Origin: Spirochaetota bacterium
GTDB lineage: Bacteria > Spirochaetota > Spirochaetia > SZUA-6
Reading direction: 5' to 3'
Assembly (NCBI GenBank): GCA_013151965.1
Contig: JAADHF010000045.1
Location: 20,096 to 84,095 of the forward strand
Length of the DNA: 64,000 nucleotides
This document shows positions 28,352 through 37,745 of this stretch, one piece after another. A model generated the notes under the pieces. The model was not told where the DNA came from and made no database searches. It was given only the letters and a program-made list of their open reading frames with translations. The position numbers and the translations under genes were made by a program. Position 1 is the stretch's first letter, and the number at the start of each line of letters is the position of its first letter.

Positions 28352-29029
28352 ATGTCAGAAAAAAAAAGTGTAATAATCGTGGATGACCATCCTGCTGTGC
28401 GGGAGGGTTTAAAGTCGATAATAAGAGAAAATGGTAATTTAGAGGTAATAGCGGAGACCGGAAACGGAGAACAGGGTCTTCTTTTGATTGGTAAATATAA
28501 GCCGGATCTTGTATTGCTCGATCTCTCATTGCAGAACGCAAACGGAATAGAGTTAACACGTAGAATATCAAAAGATATGCCGGGAACAAAGGTGCTTATT
28601 TTAAGCGTTCACTCAAAGGTCGATTACATTAAAGAAGCATTTCTTGCCGGAGCCAGAGGTTATATTATAAAGGAAAGTGCGCCCGATAAACTTATGGAGG
28701 GGATAGAGAAAGTACTTGAAGGCAGCTACTTTATGGACAGTTATGTTTCGCATGAAGTAATAGAGGGAATACTTATGGGTGATACGCGTGTTTCGCAGGC
28801 AAAAACGGATGCTTATGGTTCCCTGTCTAACAGAGAACAGCAGGTTCTGCGTTTTCTTGCAGAGGGTATGCAGACAAAGGAAATTGCTGAAAAATTATTT
28901 ATAAGTACGAAAACAGTCGAGAATCACAGGTCGCATATCATGAAAAAACTTGAAATAAAAAGTATGGTGGAGCTTATCAGATATGCTGCAAAAATAGGTC
29001 TTATAGACATCGATTTGTGGAAAGGGTAG
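28352..29029 (+). CDS. NarL/FixJ-type response regulator
   Basis: A 225-aa regulator with a receiver domain (IIVDDHPAVREGL, phosphoacceptor Asp57 in LVLLDLSLQNANG, KESAPDKL) and a LuxR-type HTH (LSNREQQVLRFLAEGMQTKEIAEKLFISTKTVENHRSHIMKKL). The track start (GTG 28334) overlaps the kinase stop. ATG 28352 has AAAGGAG 5 nt upstream, so I choose it. It directly follows the HisKA_3 kinase, a class that normally pairs with NarL-type regulators, so the two form one two-component system. Targets are unknown. Confidence 0.9.
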   Translation: MSEKKSVIIVDDHPAVREGLKSIIRENGNLEVIAETGNGEQGLLLIGKYKPDLVLLDLSLQNANGIELTRRISKDMPGTKVLILSVHSKVDYIKEAFLAGARGYIIKESAPDKLMEGIEKVLEGSYFMDSYVSHEVIEGILMGDTRVSQAKTDAYGSLSNREQQVLRFLAEGMQTKEIAEKLFISTKTVENHRSHIMKKLEIKSMVELIRYAAKIGLIDIDLWKG

Positions 29030-29040
29030 GTATGACGGCT

Positions 29041-30123
29041 TTATGTATCGAGGATTTGTCTGTTTTGTACCGCCTCGATAACAGCATCGCTTATATCCTG
29101 TAATGCGGCGATTTTATCAACAGCTCCGCGTTTAATGGCCTCTCCGGGCATTCCGAAAACAATCGAAGTTGTCTCATCCTGGGCTATGGTAAAGGCGCCT
29201 GTCTTTTTCATTTCCATCATTCCCCGGGCGCCGTCGTCGCCCATTCCGGTCATAATAACTCCTACGGCATTGCTCCCGGCATACCTTGCCGCTGACCGGA
29301 AGAGTACATCGACAGAAGGCCTGTGCCTGTTTACAAGCGGGCCGTCTTTAACTTCGACATAGTAGGTTTCATTGTGCCGTTTAAGAAGTATATGTTTGTT
29401 TCCGGGAGCGATAAGTACAAGGCCGGTTTGTACCGGGTCGTAATTAACAGCTTCTTTTACACGGACACTGCACAGGTTGTCTAACTGTTCGGCAAAGGAT
29501 GCGGTAAAATGCTCGGGCATATGCTGTACGGCAACAATACCCGGAATATTCCGGGGAAGGGATCCTAAAAACAACTTCAGTGCTTCGGTTCCTCCGGTTG
29601 ATGCACCTATGACAATTACGGGAGCACTGCTGTATTTTTTTTCTCTGCCGGTGGGAGCGGAAAGAACAGCATCCGCTGTTAATTTCGGTGCAATAACCAT
29701 TCCGGCAAAGGTTTCGATTTTTTTTATCTCAGCTATCGATGCCGCTTTTACAGCATCGGTAAGCCTTATCCTTGATTCTTCTAAAAACTGTTTTGTTCCT
29801 ATCTTTGGTTTTGTGATAACCTCTACGGCACCATACTTAAAAGCTTTTACTATTTCTTTTGAATTTTCCAGGGTGTGCGAAGAACAGATTACAACGGGAA
29901 TGGGATTTTCCTGCATTATTTTTTTTAAAAATGTAAGTCCGTCCATATGAGGCATCTGAATATCAAGAATAATGACATCGGGTTCTGTTTTTTTTAATTT
30001 GCTGACGGCAAAAATGGGGTCAGATGCAGTACCTATTACTTCTATTTCCGAATCGGATGAGAGGATATCTTTTATAGTCTGACGTACCAATGCGGAATCA
30101 TCGATAATAAAAACTTTTATCAT
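29041..30123 (-). CDS. cheB: Chemotaxis protein-glutamate methylesterase/deamidase
   Basis: A 360-aa protein that demethylates chemoreceptor glutamates when its receiver is phosphorylated. The receiver ([17 protein letters not shown], Asp54 in [13 protein letters not shown]) is followed by a linker and the esterase domain with catalytic Ser ([12 protein letters not shown]), His ([10 protein letters not shown]) and Asp ([12 protein letters not shown]). The track start at 30252 is too early. ATG 30123 overlaps the cheR stop by 4 bp (ATGA) and has GAGGA upstream, so I use it. It is the last gene of the che operon. Confidence 0.93.
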   Translation of the reverse strand: MIKVFIIDDSALVRQTIKDILSSDSEIEVIGTASDPIFAVSKLKKTEPDVIILDIQMPHMDGLTFLKKIMQENPIPVVICSSHTLENSKEIVKAFKYGAVEVITKPKIGTKQFLEESRIRLTDAVKAASIAEIKKIETFAGMVIAPKLTADAVLSAPTGREKKYSSAPVIVIGASTGGTEALKLFLGSLPRNIPGIVAVQHMPEHFTASFAEQLDNLCSVRVKEAVNYDPVQTGLVLIAPGNKHILLKRHNETYYVEVKDGPLVNRHRPSVDVLFRSAARYAGSNAVGVIMTGMGDDGARGMMEMKKTGAFTIAQDETTSIVFGMPGEAIKRGAVDKIAALQDISDAVIEAVQNRQILDT

Positions 30124-30983
30124 ACCCTGTTCCTCTTCGCCGGGAAGTATCTGTATACATTCAAGCCCGCCCGGTGCAGGGGAAGTTTCATGTTGATCAG
30201 GGCTTCTGCATGACCCATAAAAAGATAACCGCCGTCTGTTAAGGAATTGCATATACGTGACAGTATCTCTGTCTGTTTCGAACGCCGAAAATAGATAATA
30301 ACGTTTCTGAAAAAGACAACATCCATTTTACCACGAATATTGTAGTTTTGATCATTAAGATTTAACACTTTAAAGAATATCTTTGAGCGCAGAGAGGGTT
30401 TTATTCTTACGAGCCTGTCCGTTCTATTCTTTGATTTAAGAAAGTATTTCTTTTGTATATTCGAGGGAATGATGGAAATTCTCTCTTCGGGATAGACGGC
30501 ACGTATGGCGCCGTTAAGTGCGCCGACCGATATATCGGTGCCGAGGATCGAGAACTTGAACCCCCTGTGTTTTTCTGCAAATTCACTGAGTGATATCGCC
30601 AGAGAGTACGTTTCTTCCCCGGTCGAACACCCCGCACTCCAGGCATTAAGCGGCCTCTTTATGCCTGTACCGTATTCCGCTATTAGTGCGGGAAGAACGG
30701 TTTCCAGAAGAAACCGGAATTGATAAGATTCACGGAAAAAGCCTGTCTTATTTGTCGTTATTGCATCTATCATTTTAAAACGTTCTCTGCCGTCTGTATC
30801 GAATTCGAAAACAAAATTCAGATATTCTCTGAAATTTTTAAAATTAAGCTTTTTAATCCGGCTGTGAAGGCGTGATTCCAGCATGGTTTTTTTTCCGGCC
30901 GATATTCTTATGCCAAGTCCGGTCTCGATAAATTCTTTTAATTCTTTAAAATCCCTGTCGGACAGCCTATGAAAACCGTTCAT
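30120..30983 (-). CDS. cheR: Chemotaxis protein methyltransferase
   Basis: A 287-aa SAM-dependent enzyme that methylates receptor glutamates. The N-terminal helical domain ([32 protein letters not shown]) precedes the SAM-binding domain with [40 protein letters not shown] and GYLFMGHAE. The track start at 31028 lies deep inside cheW. ATG 30983 has AAGGAA about 4 nt upstream and gives the usual family length, with an overlap of 17 bp with cheW. Its stop overlaps the cheB start. No chemoreceptor gene is in the window. Confidence 0.92.
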   Translation of the reverse strand: MNGFHRLSDRDFKELKEFIETGLGIRISAGKKTMLESRLHSRIKKLNFKNFREYLNFVFEFDTDGRERFKMIDAITTNKTGFFRESYQFRFLLETVLPALIAEYGTGIKRPLNAWSAGCSTGEETYSLAISLSEFAEKHRGFKFSILGTDISVGALNGAIRAVYPEERISIIPSNIQKKYFLKSKNRTDRLVRIKPSLRSKIFFKVLNLNDQNYNIRGKMDVVFFRNVIIYFRRSKQTEILSRICNSLTDGGYLFMGHAEALINMKLPLHRAGLNVYRYFPAKRNRV

Positions 30984-31479
30984 TTGTTTCCTTGTCCCGA
31001 TGATCTTTTTGAGCAATTGCCAGTTCATCGGGAGCGAATAATCTATTCATATCGAGGATAATGATAAATTTGTCTTCCCGTTTGCCTATGCCCTCTATTA
31101 TTTCATTACTGATCCGCATTCCGATTTTAGGAGGTTCCTCTATTTTATCTTTTTCTATTTCCAGGACCTCATTTACGGCATCCACCAATGCTCCGACTGT
31201 AACCGGTTCATCGTCAAAATATATTTCCATTACTATTACGGCGCTGTCCGCTGTTGTTTCCTGTGCGGGCATATCGAATTTTAAACGCATATCGATTACA
31301 GGCACAACATTTCCCCGTACATTTACTACTCCGAGTATAAACTCAGGGGTTCTGGGTACCTTTGTTACCGGTAAAACCCCGAGCACTTCCCGGATGTAGA
31401 TCACATTTGCCGCGAAAGTTTCTTCTCCAAGCATAAATGTGAGATACTGATTTACCGATGCTGTTTCCGTATTATTCAT
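30967..31479 (-). CDS. cheW: Chemotaxis coupling protein
   Basis: A 170-aa scaffold linking receptors to CheA. It consists of one CheW domain: YLTFMLGEETFAANVIYIREVLGVLPVTKVPRTPEFILGVVNVRGNVVPVIDMRLKF, then ALVDAVNEVLEI and IEGIGKREDKFIIILDMNRLF. The C-terminal tail ([14 protein letters not shown]) is charged and overlaps the cheR start region. GGAGG lies 9 nt before the ATG. It lies 60 bp downstream of the CheA stop. Confidence 0.92.
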   Translation of the reverse strand: MNNTETASVNQYLTFMLGEETFAANVIYIREVLGVLPVTKVPRTPEFILGVVNVRGNVVPVIDMRLKFDMPAQETTADSAVIVMEIYFDDEPVTVGALVDAVNEVLEIEKDKIEEPPKIGMRISNEIIEGIGKREDKFIIILDMNRLFAPDELAIAQKDHRDKETNERFS

Positions 31480-31539
31480 TTTACGTATCCTCCGTCTGAC
31501 AGTCGTGTGTACAAACCGGACATCACATGTACCTTCAGG

Positions 31540-33552
31540 TTAAGCCGGTTGTTCAGCTAATTGTGCAAGTTTTAAAACATCAAGGATTAGTGCCACCGTA
31601 CCGTCGCCTAGAATGGTGGCTCCTGAAATGCCCTCCAGATCTCTGTAAATTCTTCCGAGACTTTTGATGACCGTCTGGTACTGCCCTTCCACTTCGTCCA
31701 CGATATAGCCGATAAGGCTGTCCGAAACTTGAGTAACTACCATCTGCTGAAACTCCGGCGGGTTGCCTCTGATATCAAAAAACTTTCGCAGGCTTATATA
31801 CGGCAGCAGACTGCCCCTAAGTGACAGAATATTTTTTTTCTCTGTAAAAGTAGTATTGCCTGTATATTCGAAACATTCTTTAACAGCGGAGAGGGGTATT
31901 ATAAAATACCGGTCTCCGACTCTTATAAGAAGACCCTCTATGATGGCAAGGGTAAGCGGGATTTTTAATGTTATTGTGGTGCCTTTCCCTTTTTCAGTTG
32001 AAATCATTATGGACCCGTCCAGCGAATCTATGACTCTTTTTACAATATCCATGCCTACGCCTCTTCCGGAGAGGCCGGTTATCCTGCCGGCTGTAGAAAA
32101 CCCGGGTTCGAATATCAGGTCATAGATTTCCGTTTCGGACAGTTTGTTCTCCTCCGGTATAATACCTTTTTTGACGGCGGATTCTTTAAGCTTTTTAAGA
32201 TCCATACCTGCTCCGTCATCTGAAACCTCTATTAATACGTAGGCGCCCGAATATGATGCCTTTAGAATTATACTTCCTGTTTCGGGTTTGCCTGCGTTTT
32301 TGCGCTGCTCCGGGGGTTCGATGCCGTGATCCATGCAGTTTCTGATAAGATGTACAAGCGGGTCGTGCAGGTGTTCCATTATATTTTTATCAAGTTCGGT
32401 ATTACCGCCGATAGTTTTAAGCTTTACATCTTTATGCAGTTCATTCGACAGATCCCGCACAAGCCTCTGAAACCTGTCAAATGTATCTCCTATAGGAATC
32501 ATCCTTAATTTCATTGTATTTTCTCTTAGTTCGGCTGTTAAATTCTCGATTTCTTCTGATACTGTTCTAAGGCCCGGAATTTCATTCTCCCGGGATATTC
32601 TGTCGAGGCGGGCCTGGGAAATAATAAGTTCTCCCACAAGGTTTACAAGGTTGTCCAGCTTATCGGAACTTACCCTGATACTTGCCGGTTTCTCTGTTCT
32701 TTTCGGAATGACCTTCTTTTTTGATGAATCCGAACCCTTTAAGAGCCGGCCGGTTGGATTTTTGTCTGCGGTTATATTTAAATCCTTTTGTTTTTCTTTA
32801 ACCACGGAAATATTTAATTCGCTGTCGTCCTCTATAAAGATAAATACGTCCTTTAATGCATTTAGATTTTTATCTGTTGTAAGTGTGATATCCCAGCTGA
32901 TATAACATAGTTCAGGGTTTATATCTGCAAAGTCAGGTATTTTATCAGTATAAGCTCTGCATTCGATATGGCCGAGATCCTTAAGTTCATCTATCATATT
33001 AAGAGGATTAATGCCGCGCAGGAAAATGTTTTCCGGCGGTTTAAATTCTATTTTAAAAACTTTAAAAACGGATAATTTTTCTTTATCGGCGGAGCTGTTT
33101 AAGCTGTTTTTGGGTGGACTTAGAACTTTCTCTTTTTCCTCGGGTTTTTTCTCCGCATCGGGATATATTCCGCCGGTTATTTTCTTAAATTCCGTAAGGA
33201 TAGTATCTCCGAACTCTTTTTCCCCGGTCGTGCCGGGTGTGTTAAGGAGTTTTTCTATGTAGTCCCCGGCTTTAAGAGTAATATCTATAAGATGTTTTGT
33301 TACCGGAAGTTTATTATTCCTTACAAGATCATAGATTGATTCCATACTGTGTGTAAAACTCGAAATATCATTAAACCCTGCCATTGCGCCGGAGCCTTTT
33401 ATTGTGTGCAATGCTCTGAATATCTTCGATATAAGCAGTATATCCTCCGGATTTCTTTCCAGGGCTAGGAGTGAAATTTCTAATTCCGAAAGGATATCTG
33501 CACATTCCTCCCTGAATGCAGCCGCTAATTTTTCCTTATAGGCATCATCCAT
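31540..33552 (-). CDS. cheA: Chemotaxis histidine kinase
   Basis: A 670-aa kinase with the standard CheA order: Hpt (phosphorylated His49 in ALHTIKGSGAM), a variable region of about 180 aa with one P2-like segment (FKIEFKPPENIFLRGINPLNMIDELKDLGH), P3 dimerisation (IRVSSDKLDNLVNLVGELIISQARL), P4 ATPase (LIRNCMDHGIEPPEQR, SDDGAGMDL, FEPGFSTAGRITGLSGRGVGMDIV) and P5 CheW-like (LLIRVGDRYFIIPLSAVKE). It phosphorylates CheB and a CheY. No cheY lies inside this cluster. The nearest receivers are at 25.4 kb and 28.3 kb. Confidence 0.93.
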   Translation of the reverse strand: MDDAYKEKLAAAFREECADILSELEISLLALERNPEDILLISKIFRALHTIKGSGAMAGFNDISSFTHSMESIYDLVRNNKLPVTKHLIDITLKAGDYIEKLLNTPGTTGEKEFGDTILTEFKKITGGIYPDAEKKPEEKEKVLSPPKNSLNSSADKEKLSVFKVFKIEFKPPENIFLRGINPLNMIDELKDLGHIECRAYTDKIPDFADINPELCYISWDITLTTDKNLNALKDVFIFIEDDSELNISVVKEKQKDLNITADKNPTGRLLKGSDSSKKKVIPKRTEKPASIRVSSDKLDNLVNLVGELIISQARLDRISRENEIPGLRTVSEEIENLTAELRENTMKLRMIPIGDTFDRFQRLVRDLSNELHKDVKLKTIGGNTELDKNIMEHLHDPLVHLIRNCMDHGIEPPEQRKNAGKPETGSIILKASYSGAYVLIEVSDDGAGMDLKKLKESAVKKGIIPEENKLSETEIYDLIFEPGFSTAGRITGLSGRGVGMDIVKRVIDSLDGSIMISTEKGKGTTITLKIPLTLAIIEGLLIRVGDRYFIIPLSAVKECFEYTGNTTFTEKKNILSLRGSLLPYISLRKFFDIRGNPPEFQQMVVTQVSDSLIGYIVDEVEGQYQTVIKSLGRIYRDLEGISGATILGDGTVALILDVLKLAQLAEQPA

Positions 33553-33558
33553 GACTAA

Positions 33559-33945
33559 TTAATCTTCCTTAAAAAGTAAATCCGCACAATCATCCATACA
33601 TTTTAAGTTATCATTTTTCCCCATACAAAAACCGGCATCGATCATTACTTTCACGAACGCTTCGGGAAGCGGCTTTTTTAAGGTTAATTTGATGTTCTTT
33701 TCCTGTGTAGTCCGGAAAAACGAACAGTACAGCTGAATAAAAGAGAGATCGATTTCTTCTACTTCTTTAAATTGTAAATCCATACTTTTTGCACCGGATA
33801 AAGCGGCAAGCAGTTCTTTATGCAGATTCTGAACATTTTCGATTGTCAGTCTTTTTTTGAAGATAAAATTTACATGATCTTTATGCACGGACTTTTTCTT
33901 TTTCATCTCTATACTACATTTTAACGATTCCTTTACTATTTTCAA
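33559..33945 (-). CDS. STAS-domain protein of the che operon
   Basis: A 128-aa cytoplasmic protein with a STAS-like pattern: NFIFKKRLTIENVQNLHKELLAAL ... MDLQFKEVEEIDLSFIQLYCSFFRTTQEKNIKLTL. The Ser in EEIDLSFIQLY corresponds to the site phosphorylated in anti-sigma antagonists. Similar STAS proteins open chemosensory operons in other bacteria, where their role is poorly known. The stop lies 6 bp before cheA, so coupling is likely. The track start is TTG 33945; ATG 33906 is an alternative (115 aa), and neither has a convincing ribosome-binding site. Confidence 0.72.
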   Translation of the reverse strand: MKIVKESLKCSIEMKKKKSVHKDHVNFIFKKRLTIENVQNLHKELLAALSGAKSMDLQFKEVEEIDLSFIQLYCSFFRTTQEKNIKLTLKKPLPEAFVKVMIDAGFCMGKNDNLKCMDDCADLLFKED

Positions 33946-33991
33946 ATATTTGTACTTTTAATTTTAAGAAACAGATAGAATTATGCTTAAG

Positions 33992-34019
33992 TTGACTATA
34001 TGGCAGCCCATGATATATA
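33992..34019 (+). promoter_or_regulatory. Putative sigma70 promoter for the PLP-enzyme gene
   Basis: TTGACT, a 16-bp spacer and TATATA (or an 18-bp spacer and TATAAA) lie about 40 bp before the ATG at 34059, in the gap divergent from the che operon. Confidence 0.4.
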
Positions 34020-34058
34020 AAAAGTATATTTGTGGGTTATTTAAGGAGATGCATAGAG

Positions 34059-35171
34059 ATGTTTATTACAAAACCGACTCTTCTTGTGGATACCGCGCGA
34101 GTAAGGAGAAATATAAAAAGAATTGCCGGCAAGGCGCTTATCAGCGGAGTTGTTTTCCGGCCTCATTTTAAAACGCATCAATCGTCCGGAATAGGAGAAT
34201 TCTTTAAGGAAGAGGGGGTTGCTTCGATTGCCGTATCGAGTATGGATATGGCCCTGTACTTTGCAGATTCGGGCTGGAAAGACATCACGGTTGCCTTTCC
34301 GGTTAATATTCGTCAAATAGATGTAATAAACAGCCTTGCCGGAAGAATAAATCTGCATCTGCTTGTAGAATCGGAACAAACAGTAAATTTTCTGAAAAAT
34401 AATCTTCTCTATCCTGTTGATCTGTGGATAGAGATCGATGTCGGACACAGACGCACGGGAATAGATTGTTCCGATGGAGAAGCGGTTGCAAAGCTTGCCG
34501 GATTAATAAGAAGTTCCCGGAAGTTTAAATTTTCAGGTTTGCTAACCCATGCCGGAAATACATACAGGGCATCCGGTAACGAAGAAATAAAAGAGATATA
34601 CCGTGATATGGTGGATAAACTGTATAAATTAAAAGAGAACCTGAGAAGGAATGGGGTTTCCGATATTGCCCTGTCTATCGGAGATACACCTACAGCAGGT
34701 ATTGTTGCGGACTTTTCAGAGGTCGATGAAATTCGTCCGGGTAACTTTGTATTTTACGATGTAATGCAGTATCTGCTGGGTATCTGTAAAGAGGAGGACA
34801 TTGCTGTTGCCGTAGCATGTCCGGTTGTGGCAAAGTATGGAGGACGGGGAGAAGTTGTGGTTTACGGAGGTGCAGTGCATCTGTCAAAGGAGAGAGCGAG
34901 TCTTAAAAACGGAACGGTAATATACGGCTTGGTTTCGCTGGCTGACGGTGATACTATGGAAGACGGATGGGGGAAGGTATTAAGGAACAGCTATGTCAGG
35001 GCGGTAAGTCAGGAACATGGCGTTATAAAAATAGCAGAGGAGTACTTTGATAAGATTAAAATCGGCGACCTTTTATATATACTTCCTGTGCACAGCTGTT
35101 TAACGGTTAATCTCATGGGAGGCTGTCTAAGTTTATCCGGCAGATATTTTAAGGTGATGGGTCATGGATAG
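34059..35171 (+). CDS. D-threonine aldolase / D-serine dehydratase-like PLP enzyme (alanine racemase fold)
   Basis: A 370-aa protein. The N-terminal TIM-barrel domain begins ITKPTLLVDTARVRRNIKRIAGKA, with the PLP lysine in FRPHFKTHQ. Later motifs include IEIDVGHRRTGID, FSGLLTHAGNTYRA, IGDTPTAG and EIRPGNFVFYDVMQ. The C-terminal domain ends LYILPVHSCLTVNLMGG, whose HSC resembles the metal site (His/Cys) of D-threonine aldolase and D-serine dehydratase enzymes. It probably acts on a D-3-hydroxy-amino acid. The track start GTG 34032 lies before the ribosome-binding site AAGGAG; ATG 34059 follows it by 10 nt. It overlaps the next HAD gene by 8 bp. Confidence 0.83.
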   Translation: MFITKPTLLVDTARVRRNIKRIAGKALISGVVFRPHFKTHQSSGIGEFFKEEGVASIAVSSMDMALYFADSGWKDITVAFPVNIRQIDVINSLAGRINLHLLVESEQTVNFLKNNLLYPVDLWIEIDVGHRRTGIDCSDGEAVAKLAGLIRSSRKFKFSGLLTHAGNTYRASGNEEIKEIYRDMVDKLYKLKENLRRNGVSDIALSIGDTPTAGIVADFSEVDEIRPGNFVFYDVMQYLLGICKEEDIAVAVACPVVAKYGGRGEVVVYGGAVHLSKERASLKNGTVIYGLVSLADGDTMEDGWGKVLRNSYVRAVSQEHGVIKIAEEYFDKIKIGDLLYILPVHSCLTVNLMGGCLSLSGRYFKVMGHG

Positions 35172-36192
35172 AGAAAACCTTGTGCAGATAATAAGGAATT
35201 TAAGTATTCCTCTAAATCCGGTTCCTGTGGGTGAGCTTCCTGACTGGGCTTTAATGCGCGGCCGGCGGAATAATACTGCAGGGGAAGGTTCCGCAATCTC
35301 CTTCGAAGGTTCGTATCCGGAGGCTGTATTGTTTGATGTTTACGGTACTCTTTTTATTTCCGGGTCCGGAGACATAGGCACAGGTGAGGATGCAGACGAT
35401 ATCGAGGCGCTCGGGAAAATAGTGCTTGATGCGGTTTACAAATTTACCGGATCAGATGGTCTTAAGCCTGTTTATAATGAATTCCTTGCCGGAAGGGTGG
35501 GGATGTATGTTAAGAAACTGCTTCCCGAAACAATTAGGAAAACACACAGGAAGCAGAGAAATACCGGTATTACCTATCCGGAAGTGGATATACGGATGAT
35601 ATGGATCGAAGTGATAACCGCCCTTGCCGCTCTTAACATTAAAGGTTTTCCTCTTAAAGCCGGGGAACTTAAATCTTTATCTGTCTGTGGATTGGAAACT
35701 TCTGTTATCGAGGAGCTTGCCGTTCGATATGAGTGTATTGTTAATCCCGTATGGCCGATGCCGGGAAGCGGTACTCTGCTTAAAAAGTTAACGGACATGG
35801 GAGTTATAACAGGTATTGTATCCAATGCCCAGTTTTATACCCCTCTTATATTTAAAGCGCTGCTTGGAGGTTCTCCGGAAGAATTGGGTTTTAAAGATAA
35901 GCTTCTAATCTTTTCCTATGCCTTAAGCGAAGCCAAACCGTCGACAGAATTGTTCCGGAGAGTAACGGAGACTTTAAAGGCCGATTTTGGTATTTCCGGT
36001 AAAAATGTTCTCTATGTCGGCAACGATATCTTAAATGATATTAAACCTGCAAAGGAATCGGGTTTAAGAACAGCTCTCTTCGCAGGTGACGAAAGATCTT
36101 TAAGATTAAGGGAGGATATCCCCGCATGCAGAAATATCTTCCCTGATATGGTTATAAAAGATCTCCGTGAAATAGAGCGGTTGTTTTTATGA
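35164..36192 (+). CDS. HAD-superfamily hydrolase
   Basis: A 342-aa hydrolase-like protein. The N-terminal 50 residues are not part of the HAD core. Motif I is VLFDVYGTLF (nucleophile Asp), motif II GIVSNAQF, motif III Lys in SEAKPSTELF and motif IV LYVGNDILNDI. A cap domain of about 130 aa lies between motifs I and II. It resembles phosphoglycolate-phosphatase/haloacid-dehalogenase types, but the substrate is unknown. It is translationally coupled (8-bp overlap) to the D-threonine-aldolase-like gene, suggesting they act together. The stop is 1 bp from the stop of the convergent ilvC. Confidence 0.8.
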   Translation: MDRENLVQIIRNLSIPLNPVPVGELPDWALMRGRRNNTAGEGSAISFEGSYPEAVLFDVYGTLFISGSGDIGTGEDADDIEALGKIVLDAVYKFTGSDGLKPVYNEFLAGRVGMYVKKLLPETIRKTHRKQRNTGITYPEVDIRMIWIEVITALAALNIKGFPLKAGELKSLSVCGLETSVIEELAVRYECIVNPVWPMPGSGTLLKKLTDMGVITGIVSNAQFYTPLIFKALLGGSPEELGFKDKLLIFSYALSEAKPSTELFRRVTETLKADFGISGKNVLYVGNDILNDIKPAKESGLRTALFAGDERSLRLREDIPACRNIFPDMVIKDLREIERLFL

Positions 36193-36193
36193 A

Positions 36194-37210
36194 CTAATTT
36201 TTATTCTTGTCAACAAGCCTGTTTTTTGCAATCCACGGCATCATGGACCTGAGCTTGTCTCCGACATCCTCGAGCTGATGCCCGGAGGACTCTTTTCTCA
36301 TCGCAAGAAATTTCTTCCTGCCGGCTTTATTTTCGTTCATCCAGTTCTCTGCAAAGGTTCCGTCCTGAATCTCCTTTAGAATCTGCTTCATCTCTGATTT
36401 AACGGATGGTCCTATTACCCGCGGTCCGGATACGTAATCTCCGTATTCTGCAGTGTCGGAAACCGAATACCGCATAAGTCCGAACCCGCCTTCGTAGATA
36501 AGATCGACAATCAGCTTCATCTCATGGATGCATTCGAAGTATGCCATTTCCGGTGCATATCCAGCCTCGACCAGGGTTTCGAAGCCCGCCTGCATCAGGT
36601 GTGTTACCCCTCCGCAGAGAACGGACTGTTCTCCGAAGAGATCGGTTTCGGTTTCCTCTTTGAAAGTTGTCTCTATTATACCGGCTTTGGCCCCGCCTAT
36701 AGCCTTCCCGTAGGCTAAAGCTCTCTGTGCTGCTTTTCCCGTAGCGTCATTGGCAACAGCCAGGAGACACGGAACTCCGTATCCGAGTTCGTACTGACGC
36801 CTTACAGTATGGCCGGGCCCTTTAGGGGCAATCATCGAAACGTCTATATTTCCCGGCGGTTTAATCTGGCCGAAATGAATGTTAAAACCATGAGCAAACA
36901 TCAGTGCATCACCGTCTTTTAATCCCGGCTCTATGTCTTTTTTATATATTTCTCCCTGCAGATGATCGGGTATGAGCATCATAATTACATCCGCCCACTT
37001 CGCCGCTTCTGCCGTATCCATAACCTTTAGTCCGGCCTCCTCTGCCTTTTTCCTGGAGGAGCTTCCCTTTCGCAGACCTACTGCAACCTGGACGCCGGAG
37101 TCCCTCAGGTTATTCGAATGAGCAAAACCCTGGCTCCCGTATCCGATTACCGCCACTTTTTTACCGGAAAGCCAGCTTTCTTCGATATCTTTTTCGTAAT
37201 AAACTTTCAT
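36194..37210 (-). CDS. ilvC: Ketol-acid reductoisomerase (class I, NADPH type)
   Basis: A 338-aa enzyme of branched-chain amino-acid synthesis, converting acetolactate or acetohydroxybutyrate to dihydroxy acids. The Rossmann motif is [19 protein letters not shown], followed by [14 protein letters not shown], whose Ser residues fit NADPH use. The metal site includes [12 protein letters not shown] and [19 protein letters not shown], and GDYVSGPRV is conserved. The track start 37243 is an upstream extension; ATG 37210 has GGAGGAAATAAG before it. No other ilv gene is adjacent. Confidence 0.95.
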   Translation of the reverse strand: MKVYYEKDIEESWLSGKKVAVIGYGSQGFAHSNNLRDSGVQVAVGLRKGSSSRKKAEEAGLKVMDTAEAAKWADVIMMLIPDHLQGEIYKKDIEPGLKDGDALMFAHGFNIHFGQIKPPGNIDVSMIAPKGPGHTVRRQYELGYGVPCLLAVANDATGKAAQRALAYGKAIGGAKAGIIETTFKEETETDLFGEQSVLCGGVTHLMQAGFETLVEAGYAPEMAYFECIHEMKLIVDLIYEGGFGLMRYSVSDTAEYGDYVSGPRVIGPSVKSEMKQILKEIQDGTFAENWMNENKAGRKKFLAMRKESSGHQLEDVGDKLRSMMPWIAKNRLVDKNKN

Positions 37211-37245
37211 CTTATTTCCTCCGTCAAAATTAAAAAATATCACTT

Positions 37246-37274
37246 AGAATAATATTAAGAAGAAAAATTAACAA
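37246..37274 (-). promoter_or_regulatory. Putative promoter of ilvC
   Basis: On the minus strand TTGTTA, a 17-bp spacer and TATTCT lie 36-64 bp before the ilvC ATG. I see no T-box or leader-peptide attenuator in the short leader. Confidence 0.35.
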
Positions 37275-37332
37275 GTGTTATACTTATTTTATTGTTTAAT
37301 TTCTGTTATACTGCCGGGGAGGAGTAAAAGTT

Positions 37333-37734
37333 ATGAGCAGAACCTCTAAGAGTATTTTGTATTTCAGTTTTTATATGGAGACCGTAGGTCTTGTTATGAT
37401 AATTTTTCCTCAGATAGTGCTTAAGATACTCGGCATAAGTCCCGGGGCAGATGTTGTGGTCCGGTTTTTAGGCATGGTGGATGTTCTTATGGGCTACTAC
37501 TACTTCCGGGCGGGAATCGGCGGTGAAAAGCTGCGAAATTTTTATCAACTCACACTTCATACCCGCTTTGCCGCTTTGGTGCTTCTGGTGTTTTTTGTTA
37601 TCGTATGGAATGTTAATCCGGTTGTTATACTTTTCGGTTTAATCGATACAGGCGGAGCTGTCTGGACCATTGTGTCCATGCAGCTTGATAAAAATAAGAA
37701 AACAAAAACCGATACGGGAGAACCGGAAAAATAA
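37333..37734 (+). CDS. Small four-helix membrane protein, unknown function
   Basis: A 133-aa protein with four predicted membrane segments: ILYFSFYMETVGLVMIIFPQIVL, VVRFLGMVDVLMGYYYF, FAALVLLVFFVIVW and PVVILFGLIDTGGAVWTIV. It ends in a Lys/Asp-rich cytoplasmic tail (DKNKKTKTDTGEPEK). The GGGGAGGAG before the ATG is a good ribosome-binding site. I do not recognise a named family. It is monocistronic, divergent from ilvC and convergent with the NlpC-like lipoprotein gene. Confidence 0.65.
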   Translation: MSRTSKSILYFSFYMETVGLVMIIFPQIVLKILGISPGADVVVRFLGMVDVLMGYYYFRAGIGGEKLRNFYQLTLHTRFAALVLLVFFVIVWNVNPVVILFGLIDTGGAVWTIVSMQLDKNKKTKTDTGEPEK

Positions 37735-37745
37735 ACCGGGACCAT

